Shown: positions 24,952 to 31,928 of the stretch, piece after piece
Numbering within the stretch: the stretch's first letter is position 1
Layout: each line of letters opens with the position of its first letter
Origin: Streptomyces sp. 7-21
Lineage (GTDB): Bacteria > Actinomycetota > Actinomycetes > Streptomycetales > Streptomycetaceae
Assembly (NCBI RefSeq): GCF_016741785.1
Contig: NZ_JAERRL010000015.1
Coordinates: forward strand, 54,508 to 118,507
DNA length: 64,000 nt
Direction: 5' to 3'
Notes under the pieces: generated by a model
What the model was told of the DNA's origin: nothing
Seen by the model: only the letters and a program-made list of their open reading frames with translations
Databases searched by the model: none
Translations under genes and position numbers: made by a program

Positions 24952-24980
24952 TTGAAATCCTTTTCGCGGGACCCTAGGCT
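24952..24980 (+). promoter_or_regulatory. Promoter of the lacI-type gene
   Basis: TTGAAA and TAGGCT are separated by exactly 17 bases, a near-consensus housekeeping promoter reading towards the regulator gene. Its -35 box overlaps the second operator-like site. Confidence 0.65.
24953..24966. promoter_or_regulatory. Second, imperfect LacI-type operator
   Basis: TGAAATCCTTTTCG keeps the left half of the perfect operator 112 bases away and a degenerate right half. Its overlap with the lacI promoter suggests weak self-repression, possibly with looping between the two sites. Confidence 0.5.
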
Positions 24981-25074
24981 CGGCACCTGACCCTGTCAAG
25001 ACTCCGGTCGCCGGGAACCTCGGGGGAGCGCGCCGCCTCGGACGACGGAACGACGGAAAGGCGACCTAGCGTCC

Positions 25075-26103
25075 ATGACGACCATCAACGACGTGGCCCG
25101 CGCCGCGGGCGTCTCCCCCGCCACGGTCTCCCGGGTCTTCAACGGCGGGCGCGTCACCCCCGAGCGCGCCGAGCGGGTGCGGCGCGCCGCGGAGGAGCTG
25201 GGGTTCGCCCCCAACCGCGTGGCCCGCTCGCTGCGCACGCAGCGCGGCAGCGTGATCGGTCTGGTCATCCCCGACATCGAGAACCCGTTCTTCACCTCGC
25301 TCGCCCGCGGCGTGGAGGACGCGGCACAGCAGACCAACCTGTCCGTGGTGCTGTGCAACAGCGACGGCGAGGTGGACAAGGAGCGCCGGTACCTGTCGAT
25401 CGCGCTGGCCGAGCACATGGCGGGCGTCATCGTGGCCGCCGCCTCCCGCGACCGCACGGACCTGTCGGCGCTCACCGACCGGGGCATGCCCGTCGTCGCG
25501 GTGGACCGCCGACCGCGCGGCGCCTCCGTGGACGCTGTGCTCGTGGACAACATGCACGGCGGGGAGGCCGCCACCGAGCACCTGGCCGCCCGCGGCTACC
25601 GCCGCATCGCCTGCATCGCCGGCCCGCCCGGCGTCTCCACCGCCGAGGAGCGCCTCGCCGGCTACCGCGACGGGCTGCGGGCAGCGCTGCGCGCGCGGGA
25701 CGTGCCGGAGGATGAGATCGACGACGTGCTGGCGACGCTGACGCGCCACGGCGACTACCGCGTGGAGGGCGGGCGCGCGGCCATGGCGGAGCTGCTGGCC
25801 CTGCCCGAGCCGCCGGACGCGGTGTTCGTGGCCAACAACCTCATGACCGTCGGCGCCCTTCAGGCGCTGCGCGAGGCCGGGCTCGGCCCGCCGGACTTCG
25901 GCGTGCTGTCCTTCGGCGACGTGCCGTGGGCGCCGCTGATCACCCCCAGCCTCACCGCCGTCGAACTGCCCTCCTACGACCTGGGGTGGACGGCCGCCGG
26001 GCTGCTCCAGGACCGGATAGCCGGGCGGAAGAAGCCGCTCCAGACGGTGGTGCTGCGCACCGCGCTGCGGGTCCGCGACAGCACGGCCGGCCCCCGCCGG
26101 TAG
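25075..26103 (+). CDS. LacI-family transcriptional repressor of the sugar operon
   Basis: A 342-residue LacI-type regulator. The N-terminal helix-turn-helix reads TTINDVARAAGVSPATVSRV, followed by the hinge helix region PNRVARSLRTQRG that inserts in the minor groove. The ligand-binding domain begins IGLVIPDIENPFFTSLARGV and contains family blocks such as VAVDRRPRG and DAVFVANNLMTVGALQAL. It is divergent from the six-gene sugar operon, with a perfect operator between them, so it almost certainly controls that operon and is released by a sugar. Confidence 0.95.
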   Translation: MTTINDVARAAGVSPATVSRVFNGGRVTPERAERVRRAAEELGFAPNRVARSLRTQRGSVIGLVIPDIENPFFTSLARGVEDAAQQTNLSVVLCNSDGEVDKERRYLSIALAEHMAGVIVAAASRDRTDLSALTDRGMPVVAVDRRPRGASVDAVLVDNMHGGEAATEHLAARGYRRIACIAGPPGVSTAEERLAGYRDGLRAALRARDVPEDEIDDVLATLTRHGDYRVEGGRAAMAELLALPEPPDAVFVANNLMTVGALQALREAGLGPPDFGVLSFGDVPWAPLITPSLTAVELPSYDLGWTAAGLLQDRIAGRKKPLQTVVLRTALRVRDSTAGPRR

Positions 26104-26141
26104 CCGCGCGGGCAGCCGCGGGCCGCACCGGACCGTGTCCT

Positions 26142-26164
26142 TTGTCAGCGGCCTGGTGCAGACT
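26142..26164 (+). promoter_or_regulatory. PafBC-type DNA-damage promoter upstream of tag
   Basis: TTGTCAGCG, eight bases, then CAGACT matches the RecA-independent damage promoter TTGTCRGTG-N8-TANNNT with two deviations. The -10 ends 6 bases before the ATG at 26171, as in leaderless transcripts, which also fixes the start of the gene. Confidence 0.6.
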
Positions 26165-26170
26165 GCGGGC

Positions 26171-26770
26171 ATGGAGGAGAAGGACGGCGGCCGGGGCGCC
26201 CGGCCGGGGGAGGACGGACTGCTGCGGTGCCCCTGGGGCATCGCGCCCGACGACTACCGGGAGTACCACGACACGGAGTGGGGCCGCCCGGTCTGCGGTG
26301 ACGACGCGCTGTTTGAGCGGCTGTGCCTGGAGGCGTTCCAGTCGGGGCTGTCGTGGCTGACGGTCCTGCGCCGCCGCGAGGGCTTCCGCAAAGCCTTCGC
26401 CGGCTTCCGCATCGCGGAGGTCGCCGCCTTCACGGAGGCGGACACCGAGCGGCTGCTGGCCGACACCGGGATCATCCGCAACCGCCGGAAGATCGAGGCG
26501 GCGCTGCACAACGCCCGGATAGCCGCCGGGTGGGCCGAAGGGGAGCTGACCGAGCTGATCTGGTCTCACGCCCCGGCGGCCGGAGCAGCCCGGCCCGCGC
26601 CCCGCACGCTGGACGACGTCCCGGCGACCACGCCCGAGTCCATCGCGCTGGCCGTGTCCCTGAAGCGGCGCGGCTTCCGGTTCGTCGGCCCGACGACCGC
26701 CTATGCGCTGATGCAGGCCTGCGGCCTGGTCAACGACCACCTCGCCGACTGCCACGTCCGCCGGGCGTAG
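26171..26770 (+). CDS. tag: DNA-3-methyladenine glycosylase I
   Basis: A 199-residue base-excision repair enzyme removing 3-methyladenine. Signature blocks are RCPWGIAPDDYREYHDTEWG with a family Cys, GLSWLTVLRRREGFRKAFAG, IIRNRRKIEAALHNA, and the C-terminal zinc-site region ACGLVNDHLADCHVR. Tag binds one zinc ion through Cys and His residues that appear present. An upstream in-frame ATG exists at 26135, but it would lie 5' of the damage-type promoter, so I chose 26171. It is expected to be induced by DNA damage. Confidence 0.92.
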   Translation: MEEKDGGRGARPGEDGLLRCPWGIAPDDYREYHDTEWGRPVCGDDALFERLCLEAFQSGLSWLTVLRRREGFRKAFAGFRIAEVAAFTEADTERLLADTGIIRNRRKIEAALHNARIAAGWAEGELTELIWSHAPAAGAARPAPRTLDDVPATTPESIALAVSLKRRGFRFVGPTTAYALMQACGLVNDHLADCHVRRA

Positions 26771-26790
26771 CTGTGCCGTGCCCCCGGCCG

Positions 26791-26820
26791 CCGCGCGCAC
26801 CCGGCGGGGTGGGCGCGCGG
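26791..26820 (+). terminator. Hairpin terminator after tag
   Basis: CCGCGCGC-A-CCC pairs with GGGCGCGCGG across an 8-base loop, with a single bulged A, 20 bases after the tag stop. Confidence 0.5.
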
Positions 26821-26907
26821 CCCCGTCACCGCCGCGCCCCGCGCGACGTCAGGGGGAGAGGGAGCCTCAGCGAGCGGGATCGCGAGACCCGCGGGAAGGG
26901 CGGCGGC

Positions 26908-27753
26908 TCAGCCGGTGAGCAGCTGGGTGCCGAGCACGGTGACCAGGGCGAGGCGTTCGGCGTCCTCGGTGCCCGGCTCGGCCGTGTAGACCATGATGCG
27001 CAGGTCGCTGCCAGCCACTGTCAGCACGTCACAGTCCAGCGTCAGCGGCCCGGCCTGCGGATGCTCGATCGTCTTGCGGGCCGACTCGTGGTGCCCCACC
27101 ACCCCGGAGTCCCACAGCTCGGCGAACCGCTCGCTGGCCTGACGCAGGTCGGCGACCAGCCGCCGCAGCTGCTGGTCGCCCGGGTACCGCTCGGCCGCCT
27201 GCCGCAGATCCGCGACCAGCGCGGACTCGAACTCCCGCCGCTCGGCGGGCGTCTGCCGCGTCCGGTTGCCCGAGCCCACCAGGTTGCGCCACACCGCGTT
27301 CCGCTCGTTGCCGCGCCACCCCGACGGGTCGCCCATCAGCGCCGCGTACGGCGGGTTGGCCACCAGCAGGTTCCAGGCCGCGTCGTAGACCGCGACGGGC
27401 GTCTCCCGCAACCGGTCCAGCAGCCGCTGCACGCCTGGCGTGAGGTACGCGGGCACCGTCTCGGGACCGGGCGGCACCAGCCCGGCCAGCCGGAACAGGT
27501 GCGCGCGTTCCGGCCGCGACAGCCGCAGCGCCCGCGCCAGCGCCTCGACGACCTGCGGCGACGGATGCGAGGCGCGGCCCTGCTCGAGGCGGGTGACGTA
27601 GTCCACGGAGATCCCGGCCAGGAAGGCCAGCTCCTCGCGCCGCAGCCCCGGCGCCCGCCGCCTTCCGCCGGACGGCAGCCCGGCGGCCTGCGGCTGCACC
27701 CGGTCGCGCCACCGGCGCACCGCCCGCCCGAATCCCGTGTCTGCCTTGGCCAT
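26908..27753 (-). CDS. MmyB-type helix-turn-helix regulator
   Basis: A 281-residue regulator with an N-terminal Xre-type helix-turn-helix (APGLRREELAFLAGISVDYV then TRLEQGRASHPSPQV) and an MmyB-like ligand domain (VAVYDAAWNLLVANPPYAAL and RNAVWRNLVG). In streptomycetes such genes usually sit divergently next to a short-chain dehydrogenase, as here, and the regulator probably controls that neighbour. Family members are thought to bind fatty-acid-like ligands. The ATG at 27753 was preferred to a longer frame that would enter the divergent gene. Confidence 0.88.
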   Translation of the reverse strand: MAKADTGFGRAVRRWRDRVQPQAAGLPSGGRRRAPGLRREELAFLAGISVDYVTRLEQGRASHPSPQVVEALARALRLSRPERAHLFRLAGLVPPGPETVPAYLTPGVQRLLDRLRETPVAVYDAAWNLLVANPPYAALMGDPSGWRGNERNAVWRNLVGSGNRTRQTPAERREFESALVADLRQAAERYPGDQQLRRLVADLRQASERFAELWDSGVVGHHESARKTIEHPQAGPLTLDCDVLTVAGSDLRIMVYTAEPGTEDAERLALVTVLGTQLLTG

Positions 27754-27799
27754 GACACCAGTGTGCGCGGCTGGGCGCCCGGCGCGCCTGGTACCGCGA

Positions 27800-27817
27800 G
27801 TCCCAGGAAAACGGGAC
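27800..27817. promoter_or_regulatory. Inverted repeat in divergent MmyB/SDR promoter
   Basis: GTCCC and GGGAC flank eight bases in the 104-base gap between the divergent regulator and dehydrogenase genes. Its position makes it a candidate operator, but the repeat is short. Confidence 0.3.
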
Positions 27818-27857
27818 GTCTGGCTGCGCCCCCCCGCGCGGGCGAAGACTGGCGGAC

Positions 27858-28589
27858 ATGACGACAGCAACGCAGACGACAGCAAAGAGAATCCTGGTCA
27901 CCGGGGCCAACAAGGGCCTCGGCCACGAGACCGCCCGCCGCCTGATCGAGGCGGGCCACACCGTGTACGTGGGCAGCCGGAACGAGGAGCGCGGCCGCCG
28001 CGCCGCCGACGCCCTGGGCGGCCACTTCGTGCAGCTCGACGTGACCGACGAGGCCTCCGTGGCGGCGGCCGCGAAGAGGATCGAGGCCGACGGCGGCCTC
28101 GACGTGCTGGTCAACAACGCCGGCATCGAGGGCCGCACCCCCGACGGCCAGGTCCCCGGCGCCGCCGACCTGACCGCCGAGGCAGCCAAGGAGATCTTCG
28201 AGACCAACGTCTTCGGCATCGTGCGCGTCACGCACGCCTTCCTGCCGCTGCTGCGCCGCTCGGCCGCGCCCGTGATCGTGAACGTCAGCAGCGGCCTCGC
28301 CTCGCTGGCGCGCGTCACCGAGGAGGGCACGCCGACGTACGCCTACCCGGGCGTGGCCTACCCGGCGTCGAAGGCGGCGGTCAACATGCTGACCGTGCAG
28401 TACGCCAAGGCGTTCCCGCAGCTGCGCGTCAACGCCGTCGAGCCCGGTTACACCGCGACGGACCTGAACCACCACACCGGCATCCAGACCGTCGAGGAGG
28501 GCGCCGAGATCATCGTCCGCATGGCCCAGGTGGCCCCGGACGGCCCGACGGGCGGCTTCTTCGATGTGAACGGCCCGCTGCCCTGGTGA
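27858..28589 (+). CDS. Short-chain dehydrogenase/reductase
   Basis: A 243-residue NAD(P)-dependent oxidoreductase of the classical SDR family. The cofactor motif is LVTGANKGLGHETARRL, the NNAG motif is DVLVNNAGIEG, the catalytic Ser lies in VNVSSGLASL, and the active-site Tyr and Lys are in YPASKAAVNM. The substrate is unknown. It is divergent from the MmyB-type regulator and probably its target. Confidence 0.93.
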   Translation: MTTATQTTAKRILVTGANKGLGHETARRLIEAGHTVYVGSRNEERGRRAADALGGHFVQLDVTDEASVAAAAKRIEADGGLDVLVNNAGIEGRTPDGQVPGAADLTAEAAKEIFETNVFGIVRVTHAFLPLLRRSAAPVIVNVSSGLASLARVTEEGTPTYAYPGVAYPASKAAVNMLTVQYAKAFPQLRVNAVEPGYTATDLNHHTGIQTVEEGAEIIVRMAQVAPDGPTGGFFDVNGPLPW

Positions 28590-28616
28590 CGCGTTACCGG
28601 TCCCTGCCGTAACGCG
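28590..28616 (+). terminator. Hairpin terminator after SDR gene
   Basis: CGCGTTAC and GTAACGCG form an 8-base perfect stem with an 11-base loop directly after the SDR stop codon. Confidence 0.6.
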
Positions 28617-29138
28617 AGCGAGGCGTCGTCTCCACCGTCACGCCCGGCAGGGCGTCGCGGTTGGTGACGGCGCCTGCCGTTGCCAGCCGCACGTGCCGCA
28701 GTCCGGTCAGACCCCGCAGTTCACTGCGGCCGGTGGTCTTTCTGTCCCACAAGAAAAGCCTGCGGAGACGGGGCACGGCACGTGTCGGAACGGTGAGCTC
28801 GCCGAGCTTGTCCGCTTCTGCGAGCACGAGTGACTCCGTGCGGGTAAGACGCTCGCCGGATGCCAGCAACGAGAGGACGGCGGTGCTGGTCAGAAGCAGA
28901 CGATCCGCAGCGCCGCCTCGTACAGTGCCTCCCGGCCGCGGGGCAGGTAGCCGTGGCTGGTGCGGTGCAGGGCGCACATCAGGGGGTTTGCCGCCAGGCG
29001 GGTGAGGTACACCAGCGCGCCGATGCGCACCGGCCGGTCCGTCAGGCCGGCGCCGGGTTCGTCCTGCCGGAACAGCCGTTTCACCAGCGGGGCGACCGCG
29101 CTCGCCGCCAGCCGCGGCCCGTTGCCGCTCACGTCCAT
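28594..29138 (-). pseudogene. Decayed NACHT (STAND NTPase) gene remnant
   Basis: The 5' part (29138 down to 28890) encodes MDVSGNGPRLAASAVAPLVK and GLTDRPVRIGALV, the usual N-terminus of streptomycete NACHT proteins. It then jumps directly to ANPLMCALHR...GYLPRGREALYEAAL, a segment that in intact homologues lies after the P-loop, so the NTP-binding core is deleted. A frameshift and stop follow at 28890. In another frame 28594-28885 encodes a leucine-rich C-terminal tail (LVLAEADKLGEL, LRRLFLWDRKTTG, LTGLRHVRLATAG). Intact bacterial NACHT proteins can act in phage defence. The homology is from pattern recognition, not a search. Confidence 0.65.
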
Positions 29139-29441
29139 GCGACCCACCCTCCTGCCGCCGCAGCGTACCGCGCCAGCGAAACCCCGCATTGACTTGTCCA
29201 TGTCTTTGAAAGAGCGAACTGTTTTCCGCCAGCCTCGTTTTGCTCTCGGTGCGGCCCATTGCTAGCGTGAGCAACGACCCTTCGGGGCCTGCAAAGCCGC
29301 ATGTCAAGCGGCTTATGCCGCCCAATCCCGGGACGAAGGGCACAGGGAAGTGAACATTCCGCGGGTATCGCGTGGTGGGGGACTGGGGGTTGTTGATTTG
29401 CGCCCGCGCGATGCCGTCTTATGTGAATTCAAGGGGGATTC
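29139..29441 (+). other. Intergenic region before secreted protein gene (303 bp)
   Basis: No gene is seen. The region contains a 7-base hairpin at 29294-29314 (AAGCCGC and GCGGCTT) and AT-richer stretches near 29210-29240 and 29390-29430 that probably hold the promoter of the downstream gene, but no convincing -35/-10 pair was found. Confidence 0.5.
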
Positions 29442-29927
29442 GTGGCCAAGAGCCTGATCACTCGTCGCCGCACGACCGTGCTCGCCGTCGCCGCGGCGGC
29501 TCTCGCGCTGCCGCTGGCCGCTGCCGCGCCCGCGGCGGCTGCCGCCGCGCCGGCGCCGCAGAGCGCGGTGGCCGTGGCGCCGAGTGCCGAGTCGGCGTCC
29601 GAGCAGTTCGTGCTGGACTTCTACAACGAGTACGCCGAGGCCATCCGCACCGGCGACCAGTCCGCCAAGAACGAGCTGCGCGCCACCCGGCTCACGCAGG
29701 GTGCCCGCGACCAGATCGCGGCCTACGAGGCGGCCAACCCGGGCCTGGACGGTGTGGTCTTCGCCGACCGGGCGCCGGTCAGCGTGACCATCGAGGGCGC
29801 TGAGGGCACTGCCGGGACGATCTGGTACCAGGTCTTCCTGAACTGGGGCGACGGCAGCGGCACGCTGCTCGACGTCGGCTACAGCAACGTCGAGCACCTG
29901 ATCAACAACGTGCGCATCGTGCACTGA
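29442..29927 (+). CDS. Secreted protein of unknown function
   Basis: A 161-residue protein starting at a GTG after AAGGGGG. The N-terminus is a signal peptide (LITRRRTTVLAVAAAALALP) with an Ala-rich cleavage region, compatible with Sec or Tat export. The mature part of about 115 residues (SEQFVLDFYNEYAEAIRTGD onward) looks like a small compact domain ending NVEHLINNVRIVH. I do not recognise the family. It is monocistronic and convergent with mutY, with a strong shared terminator. Confidence 0.8.
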   Translation: MAKSLITRRRTTVLAVAAAALALPLAAAAPAAAAAAPAPQSAVAVAPSAESASEQFVLDFYNEYAEAIRTGDQSAKNELRATRLTQGARDQIAAYEAANPGLDGVVFADRAPVSVTIEGAEGTAGTIWYQVFLNWGDGSGTLLDVGYSNVEHLINNVRIVH

Positions 29928-29956
29928 GACCGGACACGATCCGGGCACCAGGAATA

Positions 29957-29987
29957 CGGGGCCGCGCCCGCTCGGGGCGCGGCCCCG
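29957..29987. terminator. Strong bidirectional terminator
   Basis: A 13-base perfect stem (left arm CGGGGCCGCGCCC) with a 5-base loop lies between the convergent secreted-protein gene and mutY. Confidence 0.8.
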
Positions 29988-30013
29988 CGTCACCGCAGCG
30001 CCGCCGAGTGGCG

Positions 30014-30928
30014 TCAGCGCGTGCCGGGGAGGCGGTAACGGCCGTCCGGGGTGCGCTCGGCGAGGCCGTCCGCAACCAGGCCGGCGAGCGCGCGGGCGCG
30101 CTGCTCCCGGTCGTGCCAGACGCGGTCGAGCACGGCGGCCGGGACCGGCACCGGCGAGGTACGCAGCACCGCGAGCAGCTTGCCGCGCACCTGGCGGTCG
30201 GTGCCCGCGTACGTCTGCACGCGGCGCGGCTTGCCCTGGTGCGGCGGGCATCCGGCGCGCCGCCAGGCGCACACCGAGGCGATGGGGCAGCCGTCGCACC
30301 GGGGGTTGCGCGCGGTGCACAGCAGCGCCCCCAGCTCCATCGTGGCCGCCGCCCAGCGCGAGGCTGTCTTCTCGTCCTCCGGCAGCAGCATCCGCGCGAG
30401 CCTGCGCTCGGCGGCGGTGGTGGCGTTCGGCGGGAACTCGGTGCCGCTGACCGCGCGGGCGAAGACCCGGCGCACGTTGGTGTCCAGGACCGCGTGGCGC
30501 TGGCCGTAGGCGAACGACGCCACCGCCGAGGCGGTGTACTCGCCGACGCCGGGCAGCGCCAGCAGCTGGTGGTGGTCGCGGGGAACGTCACCGCCGTGGC
30601 GTTCCACTATCGCCGAGGCGGCGGCGTGCAGGCGCAGCGCGCGGCGCGGGTAGCCCAGGCGGCCCCAGGCGCGTACCGCCTCTCCGGGTGACTCGGCGGC
30701 GAGATCGGCGGGGCGCGGCCAGCGGGCGAGCCACTCCTCGTACACGGGCAGCACGCGGCTGACGGGAGTCTGCTGGAGCATGAACTCGCTGACCATGACG
30801 CCCCAGGCCCCGGCCTCCGGCCGACGCCAGGGCAGGTCACGGGCGTGCTCGGTGAACCAGTCGATCACGGGGGCGTGCAGGTCGGCGGGCTGGGCGGGGG
30901 TGGTGGGCGTCTGCGTGGTCGTAGTCAT
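30014..30928 (-). CDS. mutY: A/G-specific adenine DNA glycosylase, short form
   Basis: A 304-residue base-excision repair enzyme that removes adenine mispaired with 8-oxoguanine. The catalytic Glu lies in VSEFMLQQTPVSRV, the helix-hairpin-helix is LLALPGVGEYTASAVASF, the catalytic Asp is in AVLDTNVRRVF, and the iron-sulfur cluster Cys residues are spaced C-x6-C-x2-C-x5-C in CTARNPRCDGCPIASVC. It is shorter than E. coli MutY and lacks most of the NUDIX-like C-terminal 8-oxoG recognition domain, as in other actinobacteria. The ATG at 30928 replaces a longer frame that crosses the divergent gene. Confidence 0.92.
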   Translation of the reverse strand: MTTTTQTPTTPAQPADLHAPVIDWFTEHARDLPWRRPEAGAWGVMVSEFMLQQTPVSRVLPVYEEWLARWPRPADLAAESPGEAVRAWGRLGYPRRALRLHAAASAIVERHGGDVPRDHHQLLALPGVGEYTASAVASFAYGQRHAVLDTNVRRVFARAVSGTEFPPNATTAAERRLARMLLPEDEKTASRWAAATMELGALLCTARNPRCDGCPIASVCAWRRAGCPPHQGKPRRVQTYAGTDRQVRGKLLAVLRTSPVPVPAAVLDRVWHDREQRARALAGLVADGLAERTPDGRYRLPGTR

Positions 30929-31081
30929 GGCAGTGCGATCCTGGCACGCCGAGGGCGCGGTACAAAGCGGGGCGGGCCGCGCGTGTTGGGTGCGTCGCGG
31001 CGGTGTCGCGGGGCGGTGCCGGGGGAGCGGCGGACGGGAGGAGGGGAAACGCGGGCACGTCAAGTTGCGTAAGGTTTCCCC

Positions 31082-31921
31082 GTGGGATCTCTGCGCACTC
31101 CTGTCGGGCCGCTGCCGTCCTCGATCTACTGGCGCCGCAGGGCCGTGGTGATCGGGCTCGCCGCGTTGCTCGTACTGCTGCTCGTTTGGGTGTTCAACCT
31201 GGGCGGCGGCGGGGGTGATGAGGAGCCGGCGGGCCGTGACGACAACAGCGCGGGTGACGGTCCCGCCGAGTCGATCACGCCGGGGCCCTCGCCGTCGGAG
31301 TCGGTGATCGACGAGCGGCCGGGCGGGCGTGAGGAGTCCGGCGACGACGAGGAGGACGACGACGCCTCCGGCGGGTCCGATGACGCCTCCGGCGCAGGCG
31401 GCGACGGGGACGAGGACGGGGACGGTTCCCCAGGGGACGACGGCCGGAACGGCTCCGGCGACGGCGCGGGCGGCTCCGGCTCGGCGGGCGGCACCACCGG
31501 CGACTACGGCGACCCCGCGGGGCTGCCCGGCTGCGGGCCCGATGACGTGGAACTCTCGCTGCGCAGCGACCGGAACGATTATCCGATCGGCGAGCACCCG
31601 CTGCTGCGGCTCACCGTCAGCAACGTCAGCGGCTCCGACTGCCAGGTCGACTTCGGCACCCGCACGCTGACGCTGACCATCGCCAACGCCCAGGACGAGC
31701 GCGTGTGGTCCTCCACCGCCTGCCCCGAGGACCCCGGCTCGATCCCGGCCGCCGTGCCCGCCGGCGGCAGCGTCCAGCACACGATCGAGTGGAACCGCCG
31801 CCACACACCCTCCGGCTGCGAGGGGCAGGGTTCGCCCGCCGCCGCGGGCACGTACCTGGTCGAGGCGGAGCTCGGCGACCTGCCGGTGGCGCAGACCTCG
31901 TTCCGCCTGGACCAGGACTGA
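31082..31921 (+). CDS. Membrane-anchored extracytoplasmic protein with acidic linker
   Basis: A 279-residue protein. A single N-terminal anchor helix (AVVIGLAALLVLLLVWVF, about residues 21-38) is followed by a long Gly/Asp/Ser/Glu-rich disordered linker to about residue 140, then a beta-rich domain with four Cys (GLPGCGPDDVELSLRSDRND onward). The domain resembles those annotated as DUF4232 or BsuPI-like, probably with disulfides outside the cell. It is divergent from mutY. Function unknown; the linker suggests it spans the cell wall. Confidence 0.75.
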   Translation: MGSLRTPVGPLPSSIYWRRRAVVIGLAALLVLLLVWVFNLGGGGGDEEPAGRDDNSAGDGPAESITPGPSPSESVIDERPGGREESGDDEEDDDASGGSDDASGAGGDGDEDGDGSPGDDGRNGSGDGAGGSGSAGGTTGDYGDPAGLPGCGPDDVELSLRSDRNDYPIGEHPLLRLTVSNVSGSDCQVDFGTRTLTLTIANAQDERVWSSTACPEDPGSIPAAVPAGGSVQHTIEWNRRHTPSGCEGQGSPAAAGTYLVEAELGDLPVAQTSFRLDQD

Positions 31922-31928
31922 CCACCGC

